Shown: positions 1-13,928, numbered from the stretch's first letter. The stretch is 64,000 bases of DNA from Apostichopus japonicus (GCF_037975245.1 NC_092565.1:5799999-5863998), one strand, 5' to 3'. Numbers and translations are program-made. Notes: generated from the sequence alone by a model not told the origin.

Positions 1-3000
1 CTTGCATTGAATCTCATGATTTGTGCCCATATATGCCAAAGTAAACTAATAATTAGAGCTGATAGTTAAAATTCAGTTCTTTGAGTCTCATCTTTAACAA
101 ATTATACTCAAGACACAAAATTATCATTTATCTGAATCATGTATATACTGTACTAGTGATAATTAATTGTTTTGAAAACTATTAAAGCACACACAACCAT
201 TTATCTCTACAATATCCTGTAAAACTTGATGTGTGATTTTCAACATCTCATACAAATATTAGTTTACTGACTTGGGGTTTATGCCAGTGGGTCACTTGGG
301 GGTCAGCAGTTGGTCAAATGTCTGAAGACCTTGTGTAAACATGACATGGACTTTACCTGCTCTACATAACCCGTGTATGGCTGTTGTCCTGGTTTAACAT
401 ACATTCACTGAAGAAATAAATTGTTTTCTTGTTGGGGATCAAAGGTCCACAGAGGTAAAAGAGTAAACTCTCCCCTGCAAACAAATTTATATGGTTCATT
501 CACATTCTGTGTGCTTTACTTCATCGTCGGTTTTACTTCATGATGGAAGCAAAAGGAACACAGACGAAGAAGGTGCTGTCGTTGAGCGATATGCTGCGAT
601 CACAGAAGCTACGTACAGTACATTACTTGTAAAGGTCTACCGCCACCTATGAACCACATTGTGATAAAAACTCTAATAGGCATTAGAAATCATGAAAATA
701 CAGTAGCTGCAAGTCCCATCAAAATCCATCAAAGATTGACCATTTTACAAGTCTTGTCATAAATCTAGTTTATTCATGAATAATAAACGTTTAGCTAATT
801 ATGCACAGTATTGATGATGTAAAGGGAGCAACTGCCTAATTTTCTGTTTTGTTATTCCTTTCGTTTTTACAACCTTCATTTCAAGGACACTGAACACAGG
901 TTTTGTGGCTTAAGGCAACTTATTGAGATATTTTTATCGTCTTCATTGAAAAGAGGAACATCACATTAATCAAATGTTACATATGGGCTTGCAATTAGGG
1001 GGTAACTTATTAAGGGCTAACATTTTGATGGAAGCAACACTCCACCTCATAGTTTGCACATATTTAATGAGTTTCCCAGGTTTATCAAAACTTCTATGTG
1101 AATATCTTGGAAACGAAAGGGGCTTTTTTGCAAAACGTTCAACATATTGTTAATGAGGTTATCACACTCAACAAATGTATAGAATATGGAGCAAATTGTG
1201 GCTACTGTAGATGTCTGTAGTGACTTTAAGATGTTGCTTGCTTGAAATTGAATTCGGGCCAATACGGAGCTTTATATGGAACCGCAGAACTGTATGTGTA
1301 GTAGGGTCAGGTGGCCAGTGTAATAAGGTGACCATATTTTCTCAGCACATTCGGGGACACAGTATTGATGTTGACCCCTCAATGTAGGCCTACTGTACAT
1401 ATAATGTGGGGTGGCAGCTTGGGTGGTTCTACGTTTCGATGATGATCGACGGTAAGATTTCATAGTTTAAGAAAACCTCTAAATCCAGAAACGAGTATTT
1501 CGCCCAAGATAAAAAATCCATTGCCAAAAACCTTGAAGGTACAGTAACTGGAAGTGCCATTATTTATCACTAAGTGCAGACAGATTTTTTCCCCCGTTTG
1601 AATTATTGACAGGATCTGGAGGGGTGCCTTTAGTTTATACAGTAGTTGACAGATGTATTTAACAACCTCTCTGTCAAAGTTTATTTCTACGAGCAGAGGC
1701 AAGCGGAAGGCCAAACAGGTATAGGTAAAAAATTTGTGATTTTCATGGGACAGTAGTACTGTAAGTAAAATCGGGAAACATTTTTTGGGGGATATCTTTA
1801 ATACAGGGATGGGTTACACAAAATTTCGGGGAATGTCTCTGACAGAAATTGGGACGTCTGCACACGCCTTATAGTATATAGTTACAGTCTATGTGTGACA
1901 CTAACACTGTCCATGCAGAGGTTATATGTACTGTATGGTGCAAGCATGGCCAGCTACTTAAAGATGTTGCTTGCTATTGAATCAGGGGTCAGTATGGGGT
2001 CAGTATAGGGGTCAATATGGAGAGCTCTTGTAGGGTCAGGTACTAATGATCGGTAAAGTCCCAGGTTTCTCCCATGTCAACTACCCACCATCACAATTGC
2101 CATTTTTTTTTTTCCATTGGGTAATTTCACAATTTTAATAGAACCTCTTGTTCGTTAATACACCCCGCTGGCTCCAGTCCGTCTAGACACGACGGTGCCA
2201 ATGTAGTTTTTCTGCTGGTCTAAGTACCTCACAACAGTCATTTAGGTAGGAACTTGTTTTGTTGTTAATTAAGGCAATGTTTGCTCAAATCAAATGGTGC
2301 CTCCAGCAAGTTCATCTCCAATACTATCTTAATTATCTTTAATGGGCTTGTATCGGTTAGAATATCTTTGATAACAAAACCGAATTAGACTTCGCTTCTC
2401 GAAATAGGTTTTTTGGAACAAGTGTTTACCGTCTGACAGATGACCTAAATATGACATTCCAATGAAAGACCAAGATGCCGGTGATAAACGTTTTTTCAAA
2501 ATAGAACTGAACACTCACTTGCATTTCAATTATGGAGTTATATTTACTGTATTCTTAGAGTTCCATTATTTTGTCACTTATAAGTATTCTAAGAAGAAAT
2601 CCCTGTCTGCTAATGAAGCAATTAAAACCAAGGTAGAGACATGAGGTCGGGACAAATAACCTACAGTACCATGGAAGTGCCATTTAACGGACAAACGCTG
2701 CTCTGAAACGAGAAAAGTATATATATTAAAAACCAAGAATTGAATTTACTAAATGTGAGAGGCCTACAACACAGTACTGCATGTCACTAATTATTTCTAT
2801 AGAATAAAAGACATGTTTCTAACAAAAATTAATATTCAAAACCGACGCTGATGACCAAACATATCTATATTTGTTAGCAGCAAGGATAGATCTTTGGCTA
2901 CTGCCAGGTTGTGAATATTTATCAGTTTAGAAAATTATAGTAAAATCTAGAAATGTGGTTCGAACATTGCAGCGATAAGAAAAGAAAGAGAAATGTCTCC

Positions 3001-4093
3001 CTCTGCCGATTCCACTTTTAATACACTGAAGTTACATGAAAGAAATGCTTTAAGTTTCTTTGTAACTTGGTGCTGATATAAGGGATAAATGTTTAATACC
3101 CAGATCTTGCTTTTCTAGTACTATAGCACTCAGAAAATGGACAAAACATGTAAGTGTAAGTAATGAGACTTGCATGACAGGGCAACATCAGATCTTTCTA
3201 CCAGCAAAAACAACTTACATGAAATGTAATAAATGGTTACAAATGCAGTTTTGAATTTAAAAACAAAACAAAAAAAAGTACTTTTTGCTTTACCATTCCT
3301 ATGCAATTGCTTTACCATGGTTCACAAAGCTATTTTGTCATCGTTTGTGGGAATACTGAAATAGCGCCCTCTGTATGACATTTTGGTCACATGTTGCCTA
3401 AAATGTTCAGAGGGATATGCTGCTTTAATATTGTATCTTTTGATGAGTTATTCATTGCTTTCTATTCAACAACCTTACAGTCGATTCTTATGGGCAAATG
3501 TGTACAGTAAACTGCACATTGAATGACACAAAAAGAGGAATTATCAATGAAACCCTGATTTTTAATTCTCTAAATGTATTAAGAGATTAAATTATCAATT
3601 TTGTTTTTACAATTATTACCTTGACTGTGGTTATCTGCCAGGCTTTGTCATGAATACTAACGTACTGTAACTTAAGTGAATATATATAGAATATATATGT
3701 TTAGTTGGTTTAAGAGTCATTTTGATGGATGTTAAGTAATGTCAGCTAAGGGTTACATTGGACAAGATGTCTTAAAGGGGTAGGGAAGGGGAGAGATTTG
3801 GAAGGAGATAAGGAATGAAGTAAACATTGATGGGCAACAGCTGAGCAAACAATAATTTGGCATTTGATTTTTTGTCAAGGACAGAATTATTTTTCTGGTT
3901 GATGTTATGAAATACATGTGTACCTACGTGAAGCTGCGCAAACATGATGAAGCTCATGTTTTGCTGCATGCATGGTGCTGTTTATAATGTCAAGGGAGTG
4001 TACAAATTGAATGCAAGTTTCTTTTGTTAACAACTGTGACATTGCTGAGCACTGCTTATTTAGTTCCATCTCTCTTTCTCTTTCTGTTAACAG
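1..4093. other. upstream non-coding stretch, probably intron of the nucleophosmin gene
   Basis: No exon could be supported here. There is no acidic Asp/Glu-rich coding run and no stretch resembling the nucleoplasmin core, which the family places upstream of the linker exon at 4094. Since that exon has a clear acceptor, the preceding DNA is inferred to be intron, though where it begins is unknown. Contents are AT-rich unique sequence with many TACAGTA/TACTGTA words and a short tandem of a GGGTCAGTAT-like word near 1985-2020. Confidence 0.5.
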
Positions 4094-4132
4094 AGCAAGG
4101 TAAATGGAGCCGGACCGAAGAAGGAGGCAAAG
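4094..4132 (+). CDS. NPM1: nucleophosmin-like gene, internal exon (basic linker)
   Basis: This 39-nt (13-codon) exon lies between a pyrimidine-rich acceptor ending in AACAG and a GTTAGT donor. Read in the only phase that joins to the next exon it gives SKVNGAGPKKEAK, a Gly/Lys linker. Nucleophosmins carry such a basic, disordered linker between the pentameric core, the acidic tracts and the C-terminal helical domain; in vertebrate NPM1 it includes nuclear localisation signals. Length and symmetrical phase (0,0) match the two downstream internal exons. It is too short to identify alone. The call rests on the splice sites, the frame continuity and the C-terminal domain encoded further downstream. 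Confidence 0.6.
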
Positions 4133-7100
4133 GTTAGTTTCTTATCTTAGAGGAGGTTGCCAGTGCTCTCACCAATAACAAACTTGATGCATGCGAAGTT
4201 TGAGTGACAGGGAACATTGTTGTTTGGCACAATTTTCTTTGTTTTTGATTCTACTCTCCCTCCCAAGGATGAAGTGAAATCTTTTGCAGTGGCTGGCTGG
4301 TAATGGCCTCACAGTGTATACAACATCTATGTATGGCTGTGTAAGTGATTCTATATATATGTTACACTTTGGATTGACAAATATATTATTACTGGCTCGA
4401 AATACAGTTTACTTGAACTTCCATACTGTACTTGATGTTTTTGGATTCGTGTGAGTGGGTAGAAAGAGAGATCAAAGGTCGTTTGAGGTCAACAGAGGTC
4501 AACAGCTAAAATCCCTGTGAAACCAGACAACTCCAAAAATAAAACTTTGATGAACTTTATCGTCGTCTGTGTGCACAGCGGATCAACTATATATATGTAG
4601 CAAGTGCATGTGCTTTCTGCAGAGGTCAAACTCATTTTGAGGGCAACAGAGGTCATAGTCTAAAACCTTACTTTGTACACTGAACAAGTGCAGTATGTAT
4701 ATATGCTACCACTTCTAGTGTTACTTGTGTTGGCCTACTGACACATACGATCCCAGCAAAGCAATTCTGCACACCATTCCAAGATTGATACACCATCGAT
4801 TCCAGGACAAGCACAGTTATTGGATGGCTACGTAGCTGTTGTTTCAGCTATGTACCTCTCCACTGTGATGCCCAAGATGTACAGTAAATATGAACATGTA
4901 CAGTATATTTATGACTTATCCTGCTTGTCTATAGTATATTTTAAGTTTAGTATACATGAAGTATAGTATTTAGTATAGTATGTAGGTACAGTATTAAGAC
5001 AATTGCCTACAGAGCAAAAAGTCTGCTTAAATTTGGTTAACTTTTGTATTCCATTTTAAATAGCATTTTTACTGCAGCTGTCAAAGTACTTATTTATCCA
5101 TGCTGAGATATTGTCTAGTTTTTATACTCATGAATGGCTGGGAGTAATTTCGACGATCAGACCCCCCCCCCCCCTGGTTAAGTAGTGCTTTCTGAAAACT
5201 TTAAGCAATTTAGTTAAAATTCAGGGCGGATACTGATTATCTTTAAAATTGTCATGTTACAAAATTTCTAATTGCATAGACATATCTACCATGTAGGTGA
5301 GTATCACCTGATGTTATTAATGATAGTCAAATTAACATACTTACACCAGGCAAAGATTGTTTAGTTTACAGTGGTTGGAAGTGAGCTGGCTCTTGCCTTT
5401 TGATATCAAATGTTGAAATAGGTTAAATATTATTTCTTTCGAGGACACGGCAGTTCCCCCTTGTGATTGAAAGAGCTGTAACTTGTACCTGTATCTTGAA
5501 TGGATGTTTGTCTGATCGGAAGGTGGATCTGTGTTTGGCGTCTCATTACTAATCCAATCGGGTCTGATATGGCACAAGTGCACACGTGCCGGACTTTGGT
5601 CCCGGCAGAGTTTGGTGGAGTCTTTAGAAGGGTGGGAGGTAAACACAGCCAGGTGTTGCCAGCTGTAGGTAGTCTTTGCACATCTCTTAAGTGAGTTTAC
5701 CTGGACATCTATCACGTCGTCGAATGCTACCAGCAGAAACAGTCGTGGCTTGTCCTGTGCAGTGTCAGTGATCTCCCTCTCTGAGCCGTCGTTGTCTGGC
5801 TGCGGGCGGGGAATGGGGGGCGGGGTGATACCAGGGTGGTGTCGATGACTTGTTATTGCGGACTGCTTGCAGTGCTATGCCATTCGTTTTCCACAGTTTG
5901 TGTTTCTGCAAAGATCTGTGTCAGTAGAATGTTCAACAACATGAACAACATTATTCTCTCTTTTTTGTATCTCCCCCATTGTGGAGATGGAGCCAGAGAG
6001 GCAGGTTTTAAGTTAAAGCATGGTGATCACAGATATATGACTGAATTGAAATAACACATGTATACTCAGGTCTCTGTACAATAAACAAGATTTAACACAG
6101 AATAACAAGATCATGTTTTGAGGATAAAAGGTCACAGATTCATGGGGGGGGGGTGTCAGGTATCATGACATCCCCCCCTCCACAAAAAGTAAAAAAGGGT
6201 TTCACTTGTACACCCTTCAATGCTCCATTTGTGGTCTAAATATGCCTTAACCAATGCACCATTTGATGTCTAAATTTCATTTTTCATGGGGAGGGGGTGG
6301 GGGGTGGAAGGGAGAGGATGTTCCCAGATTCCATACAATGACCGAGTTGGCTTCAGCAACCTCTGGGCCATATTACCCCTTCTGTTTTAAAATCCTAAAT
6401 CCTCTCCGAATACCTGCAGTGACTGAAATTAACTCGTCAGCAACTCACTATGAAATAATACATCCGCAACTTGAGCAATATAATAGAATATCTACTGCAC
6501 AGTTTACTTCAGTTGGACGTTCTATATTTTGTTAGTCAGTCGTAATAACTTATTAACGACAACCACCTTGGATATCGTACATAGTTTCAGTTTTGCCTAC
6601 ATATCAGGTAAGAGAAAAACGTTGCAGGCCGCATAGCTCTATGGATGCCTTCTGTAGCGCACTTTACTGTATTGTCAACGAAGAAGAGAAAGACATCGCC
6701 GAAACGCTTAAATATTTCATCAGAGATATAGCAACTGTAGATTGTATTATGTATAACCACGGAAGTGTTTTGGGATATTTTAGCCAGAAGGGTTTCCTCC
6801 TTGTACGGCATCGAAGAGCGGATGCTGCCTGTTGCTCCATCGTTGATATTCGTCAGCGGGAATACCAAAAATAGAGAGACACTTCAGTTTGGCATAAGTA
6901 GGCAATGGAAAGAGGTAAGTAGTTTGTTTGTCAGCGATGAAGATACAAATTCCCTTTGACTTTTGTGGGAGAAAGTTTTGCAAAAAAAATGAAATAAAAC
7001 AAGGGGCAAAAGCACTCTGAGAAAGACGAGGTCAAACATCGCGAAGATATGCCGATGAGATGATTCATGGACAAAACTTCTTCTTTTTTTTCTCCTGTTG

Positions 7101-9971
7101 CAACAATCTCAATTTAAATGACTCACCCAGGTTAAGAAAACAGGTATCAACAGTTGCCAACAAAAAAAGGTTCTATTAAGCAGAAGTCCTTGGCGAGATT
7201 GATTATTAACGTCACTTACTCACCGGACGATGTAGCTACCGTCCGCCTGACGAGCCGGAAAAATGTGTCATTTTGTAAGGGTCGATGAAAACAATTTAGT
7301 CCTACCTCGAGTGTACCATGTTTTCTTAGATTGCAAGAAGTCTTCTGTGTGACTCAGAGGATTAAACAGAAAAAGGCTTCTCCCCGGTGTCCTCTTCTGC
7401 GTCGTATCATTTGTCACGATCGTCAAATTGAGGCTTTTAGAATCGACCAGTTTCAATGCCGTGAACTTCCCAGTCGAGCATATTTCTTTCCCTTCTTTTC
7501 TTTTCTAATAACTCTGTGATCTAGAAAATAAATCATTTTGGGAATGTTTTTTTTTTTTACTTTGCTGCAGTACTAACTGTCATTTCTCGAAAATGTGTTG
7601 ATGTTGTTGTTGTTGACTTTGCTTCTAGTCAGAGAGCAAATGGTCACGCTTGCTGCGAAAGAGAAAAACGAAAAAGGAGGAAAAAAAAGGAAGCTAAACA
7701 AAGCAAACACAGAGAGAGGCTAGAAGATACCTGAGCTATATGATTAATATGTACAATCCCTTGTAGCAATTTAATTACAGCTTTCTGGATTGACTGTCAT
7801 ATATGTATATATGTATTACTTGAACAGCTGAAAGTGTGAGGAATGCACCTTAGAAAAGCATCTGGAGGACGAAAAACATTGAGAATCTCATTAAGTCAAT
7901 CTTGAACTTGCTGGCTCTGGAGAAACTCTGTGGTTGTCTAGACACCTTGGTGTACACTACTACAGTATACGGCATTCATCACATGCAAAAGATCGAATAT
8001 TAAGAAATTGTCGAAATTTTGGCCATTGTTTGACATTGTCGGCACCCACCCGTCTACCTCAAAATAAATGTCAATTAAATGTAACAGGTATCATTTGAAA
8101 TTATTCTTAAAATTTGACATTAATAACAATCTAGTGACCTCCAATCACACAGATTAAGCTATATTGGGAAATGCAATGGTAACATTATGCATAGATCTGC
8201 AGTAGTAACTCATTAAAAACCAATAAATTTCCCTCAAGTTACTCCTGTATGCCCTTTCACTTGTAGAAGCTGAATATCGAAACTTGTCAAGTCATGTTAA
8301 CTCTTGTCTCTGTTGTCACATTTTAAATGGATGATACTAAAGCAGTGTTTTTTGTTTATTGTTGCCATCTGACAAAGCCAAGTAATACTTTCTTCTTGGG
8401 TGGGATGGGGTGGGGGGGTGGGCAGAGGGCAGGGGATAATAATGGTGTACCCCTCAACTTTGTTCAGCTAATCCTAATATGTCAGTCATGAAATAGCAAA
8501 TTAATCTAACCACTTAATCCCATACTGAAAATAATTGTGTCCCACAAATTTTCAGGTTATGCTTTATTGCATTTCCTGGGCAGAACTTGGAAGTACTTGC
8601 TCACCCATAAAGTGTGACTGTCTTGTAGTTTTGACGGACAACTGTAACAGACACACATACCTATAGATCCTTTAACTACTGTGCATACTCCACATGGGAC
8701 TAACGCAGTAGATTGTGCAGCTATGTAGTAAAGGTCGTACCAAACAGGAGTCACTTGAAAATCTTTATCGTATAGTACTGTTACTGATTGGGACGTATAA
8801 ATTCTTTTTATACATCATCATTTTATTGATCAATTCCTGCTAAATACAAAGCGACTGTGTAAACATATATATAGGTAGTAATTGTATAAATAACTGACAT
8901 TGCCCACCAAGAGATAAAAAACTCTGAGGGGGAAGTTCTCCGGTATTACTTCTAAATTTAGAACAGGTAATATATATATACATATATTTATATATTTAAT
9001 CAACCGGCTGTAGAAATCTCTGAATGGTACCAAGTCAAGAATGTCTGGATGGGCTGTCTGTTAATAATAATCCCAATCGCCCTCCGAAACATCGGATGTT
9101 GGACGTCGTGGGGGGGCTTGGGTTACTCAAGCAAGGTGGCATGACATGATCACGTTAGTTTTTATTGAGGCATTTGAAGCCCTTAGCATAGCTACAATTG
9201 ATTACTGAAAGCCCTTAAGTGGTCATGAAACACTCGAGAGCTCTCAGAGCTTAACGTTTATTGTGTATCATAAAATGCAGTCAATGTGCAAGCTCGTTCT
9301 ACATTGGGTAAACGGTGGGTAAATATCGGGAGACGGATTACGAGGAACTGTCGAGATGTTAGTAACCTCGCACCTCGGTAACTATGGCACTGCGTTTCCT
9401 CCTCCCCAAGTCTCTCAGGGGAGGAAATTTATGATGGTTGATTGTTGCTAGTATTTTGAAATATTTGGCCGAAAAATCGATCACCTAGATCACCATGGGG
9501 GGCAAACTCTGGCTAGCAACGAATACCAAATATTTTAAGCTAAATGTGGAGGAGGAAGTTATTTGTTGTCTTTTTTGAATGGCTGGTAGATTTTGAGAGG
9601 AAGTATTAAGAGATCTCCCCCCAGAGCGAATCGGAAAGTGCAACTCGTGGAAGACAGGAACGTCTGCCAGTTAGTTTGTGATATTATAGCTGCCAACTTC
9701 CGGGGGGGGGGGGTAGGAATTTCCCAATCATTTGCAAACATTCCCTGGTTGAAGAGATTTTAAAAATAGTATCAACAAAGATTAAATTAGAAAGTAGTCG
9801 AGACAAGCAGTGTCATGTGCTATTATTGGAAATATATGAAAATAGTAAAATAAAGAATGCACCATCCAGGAATAGTATAAGTTTCCTAATATTATCAATA
9901 TAATGTCTATGAATTTTGCCGTATGATATTTATGAAATCAATTTGCCTTTTTTTCTTTCTTTTTGTACCAG
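4133..9971 (+). other. intron of the nucleophosmin-like gene (5.8 kb)
   Basis: Bounded by the GTTAGT donor and the pyrimidine-rich acceptor ending in TACCAG. It contains a 13-C run (5162-5174), a GC-richer patch at about 5430-5830 with a candidate minus-strand exon, G-rich stretches (about 6290-6325 and 8398-8440) that could form G-quadruplexes, and scattered TACAGTA/TACTGTA words. Overlapping short ORFs on both strands at 6590-6980 show no recognisable domain and are treated as chance. Confidence 0.65.
5701..5799 (-). CDS. candidate minus-strand exon of an unrecognised gene
   Basis: On the minus strand a 99-nt block is bounded by a C-rich acceptor (a run of C/T ending in CCCGCAG, plus-strand 5800 upward) and a CAG|GTAAAC donor (plus-strand 5695-5700). 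It is open in phase 0 for exactly 33 codons, mostly ending in G or C, and the peptide includes acidic DNDGSEREITDT and hydrophobic RLFLLVAFDDVIDVQ. The other two phases contain stops when spliced at these borders. It lies antisense inside a nucleophosmin intron, so it could be a nested gene, a transposon relic or chance. I do not recognise the protein and found no convincing partner exons. Confidence 0.28.
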
Positions 9972-10055
9972 GGGGTCTCTAAAGACAAAGAAAGCCCCAA
10001 GAAGGAAAAGAAAGCACAGCTGTCTGTCGAGCAGATTAAAAAGTTACTCTCTCAG
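9972..10055 (+). CDS. NPM1: nucleophosmin-like gene, internal exon (linker to helix 1 region)
   Basis: This 84-nt, 28-codon exon has a strong acceptor (long T/C run, TACCAG) and a CTCAG|GTAAGG donor. It encodes a Lys/Ser-rich segment (SKDKESPKKEKKAQ) followed by LSVEQIKKLLSQ. The second part matches the position and pattern of the SVEDIKAKMQ segment that precedes the C-terminal domain of human NPM1. The Lys-rich part is a plausible nuclear or nucleolar targeting sequence, which is an inference. Phase 0 at both ends keeps the frame with 4094-4132 and 27024-27098. Confidence 0.82.
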
Positions 10056-12297
10056 GTAAGGAAAAGTGACCAGTTTTATTTATGTTTACAAAATCATTAA
10101 GACAAATCTATTCAGCGTGACTGCACAACGGTGACGATGGATGGGATGCCTCCACCTATCGCAGTATTCGAGAAACGGGTCAGATGCAGAGGTACACTCT
10201 CCTCCGTTGGATGGTGACATAAACTGGCCGTTCACGGGGCAGGGAACGAGTGGGAGAGTGACACGGCCCGCCTCGTAATTCTCTGAACATTTATGGAAAA
10301 GAGAAGCCAGTGTTCATCCACGATGATGACATGGATATGGTTTCATATACAGCTTCCGTTGGCTTCCAAACCCACGGGAAATACCAAACTAACTTAACCA
10401 GTGCAGTTTTGTCATGCCCATGCCACGGTATTTCTTTATACGGCATATCTAACCGTCATCGTCCTTTGATGACGCTGAAGGGCAAAACTTTGAGATGAAG
10501 TGAGATTTGCGTAATTAGTTAAGTGTGGGGATCATGTTACCGCAACATAGGGGGATTAGTGTCATTTATCATAGATGTGGGTACATAGTTACACCATATG
10601 AAATCCATCACTGCAGAAACGAGAGAAGAGGGGATTTTGTACCACCCTCCATCGTACTGTAGGTGTGACTTCAATGTGACCATTTCTGCACCAACCCTCC
10701 CAGTAGATTCTGTACCACCTTTCCTTATGATGTTTTTCCTCGTGCCCTGATGTATTTTGAACCCCTTGTCCCAGGTCTATCCCTAGCTCTCATCAGGCCT
10801 GGATGCTAAGTGCTCAGTGCATACTCTGTACTATGTTGGCACTATGTAAGGTAAGGCCCTGAAAATCATTTTCAAAATACTTTTCCCAGACTTCTAAGTC
10901 TGATCTAGTCTAGGGTAGCATCCCTGATGTAATCATCATTTGGACTAGACCCCCCCCCCAAAAAAAAAGTTAATCAAAAAGAAGCAATAGAAGGGCAGAA
11001 AGAAAAGAAGGAATAAGAAAGGAATGCAGGAAGATTCCACTTTTGAAAGCCTGGTGTAGATTTGTAATAAACACTCAAGCCTCAGCCCCGTACCTTGGGA
11101 ATCTAGAGAGCAAATAACGAGTTTCTTTTTTAAAGTAATTGTTTCTCAGACGTTAAGTGATCTGTTTAGAATGTTCTTCACAGAATGACATAACCTCTCC
11201 AAGCTCTGCCATGATTTGGCAATCTTTGGATGTTTAACCTAAGTTTCCCTTGGATTATCAAGTCCATGCTCACCTGATGGTTAAGTATTTGAAGGGTCTC
11301 ATTCCATTCATCATAAACCTTGATCCATTGCCAGGGTATGGATAATAGCGAGCTATGAGCTCTTTTCTCTCTCATCTTCACTGATTGTACCTGGCCATTT
11401 ACTGTGACCTAAATGGCAACTTTGAAGACGTCTCTACGGTGGGGCAGCAAACGTTATGGCAGGAGAAAATCTGCTGCTTCCCTTCCCCGTGTGATAGTAT
11501 GTAGCGATGGTCCAAGACCTATGGGTCAGGACCTAATGTTTGGGTCACCGACGATATTTAGATCAGACGCAACGCCGTTTCAGAAATAATTTTGTTAACG
11601 TATGTTCATTGATCGAATTATCATAAAACTGCCCTCGGTGGACCTGTAAGCCAATCTCAGGATTGCAATGTCCCTTCTTCGAGCCAAGATAGATTAATTT
11701 TTAGCAAAGGAGCAGAGCCAACCATCCTGTTGGTATATTCCGGTGGCAATGTCATGATAAGTTTAGGGACGGGGCGTACAGTAGGGGAATGCCCAAATTT
11801 TGTCGCATCATCGTCCTAAAAAGGGCTGCGGAGCACTGGTTCAGAGGATGAGGCCGGGACCGTTGTGATGAAGATGCAAGCAAACTCAACCCGTGGCTTC
11901 TGCCACCTATAGTTTACCTCCTACTGTCAAGAAGAAAATGAGCGGTAAACATTTGCAAAATTGGCAAAGCACGAAATCTGTTCAGATTTTGACAGGTCTG
12001 TAGGACAAATTTTGCTAAGTTGTTGGTTTCCTGGATTAGTTATCAGTTTGTTTTCTTGACCCCAGTCAATAATGTAAACAATAACATCATTTTCGTAGAA
12101 CTGACACCTTTTTTGGGTTCAAATAACTCGGACAACGGTTTCATCCATCCATCCAGGTTGACTCGTATCTTAACGGTTGCCCTCTCAAGAGACTTGTTAA
12201 CAGGTATAATGCTGCAATGTTTGGATGACACTGGGTGTTGGGGGGGGGGTGGGGTTAAGCTCGTGGGAGCCATCATGTTTTTTGCCATGTTCTCCAA

Positions 12298-12745
12298 TAG
12301 GGATGCACCGGATATCGGGTCCGGCCGGACTATCTGGCCGGATAGTGAGCAATTATCCGGTTCTGGTTCCGGCCGGATATTTTTCAAAATCCGGCCGTAT
12401 CTTTTCCAAAATCTGGCTGGATCTTTTTCAAAATCTGGCCTGAATTATTTCTTAAAAAGGTGTTGGTATTAACTTAAATCAATGTTAACTATTTCCAAAA
12501 ATTAATAAAAATATTCAAAGTAAGGAAAAGTTAGGTTAACATGTTTAATTTAATTTTCTCAATGGTCTGACCTAAGATTTGCTCCTTGTTTCATACTTCT
12601 TATTAATGATTTTCTTTTGTGTAATGAAAAAATCCTGTTCCGGCCGGATTTTATCCGGCCGGATTTCATCCGGCAGGATTTCATGTACTTTCCGGCAAAA
12701 TCCGGTTCCGGCCGGATCCAAAACTTTGGATCCGGTGCATCCTTA
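12298..12745. mobile_element. hAT-type MITE, copy 1 (448 bp)
   Basis: Non-autonomous element with terminal inverted repeats TAGGGATGCACCGGAT (left) and its near-perfect reverse complement (right, one mismatch in the terminal bases). It is flanked by a perfect 8-bp duplication TTCTCCAA at 12290-12297 and 12746-12753. An 8-bp target duplication with a TAGGG-type terminus is diagnostic of the hAT superfamily. Both ends carry clusters of the palindrome TCCGGCCGGA or variants, and the centre is AT-rich with no transposase ORF. A close copy in the same orientation lies 8 kb away at 20398-20837. Confidence 0.9.
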
Positions 12746-13928
12746 TTCTCCAAAAGATTGTCCTTTAAAGTAAAAGGCAAGGGGTTTCTTTTTTGATATT
12801 TTCTAAACCATAATCACTTTATACCCTCACATAAGCCCAAGTTATGCATTTATTTTTGCTGTCTTTACCAAACAAAGCTGTCAGATATGAAATATCTTCT
12901 GCATTACAAATAAAGTAGTTGGTATTTGCTTATGAAATCAGTGGAGTATTATTATGATTGGGGAAGGGGGGGGTGGATGGGCATGGGAAAGTCCCTTCTT
13001 GCATAAATGGCAAAATCTGCTGTCTAGAAACATTTGAGATAAGTTTCTCCCTTCATTCCTCTTGACTTTGAAGATTGGCCAATTTTTTCTTAAATTACCA
13101 GCTTTAAAAAAAATGATAAAACTTGACTTTTTTGCCACCACTTGAGCTGCCTAAAATCTAGGGATTATAGGAAGTGCCTGGATGGCAACACTCGAGTGTC
13201 GGTGTCCTGTTTGTTCGCTCTTACCCATGTGATGAACTTTCCTTTACTACTTAAGCCTAAATCTTGACTTCGACCCTTGAAACTTGCTCAATTTACTCAG
13301 TGGGGTGTTTACACACAGGATGCAAACGACTGTTACGATTGTAATAATAGTGGTAAATATTCATTAGGAACAAAAAAAAAAAACAATTTTCCTACATGGT
13401 AACTTTGTACACGGTCTATTTCAGTTGCATCTAGATGTGTTAATATTACAATCCCAACATCGTTTTTTTCCAGCACCATGCCTCTCAGAAAGTTCCAGCT
13501 ATACCCCCACAAACATCCTCTTGGTAAAGAACAAATGTCAACTTCACATCTCATGTCAGACTAGATAAAAGTTATTCATTGTTGTGGATGTTCCCCCCCC
13601 CCCCCCCCTTTTTTTAACCTTGTTTCCTTTTCTTTCGTAATACTGCTTTGAATGAGAAATCTGTTTAATATTCTGGCCATGAGGTTTTCAATAATTAATA
13701 AATTGAAATAATTAATGTGCTATTTATAGTCTTTATGCTGGAGACTCCTTCGTCGTCGTCAGTTGGACAATGCTATTTTGGGTTCTCGTAAAACCTCCCT
13801 CCCAAGCAGTTTCATCGAGTGTTACTTAGCAACACAGAGATATGCACATTTCTTTTTCAGTCCAATTTTTTGCAGTCTGGATCAGCTGCCTAAATCAGTC
13901 GTAGACTAGACCATTTTTAGTAGCTAAA

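Noticed and set aside
541-580. Possible upstream nucleophosmin exon (MEAKGTQTKK, followed by a GT)
   Set aside because: No pyrimidine-rich acceptor precedes it, the donor (GTGCTG) is weak and the peptide does not match the family.
6587-6983. Overlapping 93-codon ORFs on both strands
   Set aside because: Similar open length in antisense frames, no recognisable domain, no convincing splice borders and no codon preference. Consistent with chance.
12043-12780. ORFs of 64-150 codons rich in SGR/PEP repeats
   Set aside because: They translate the TCCGGCCGGA palindromes of the hAT MITE. The second copy at 20398 does not preserve the frame.
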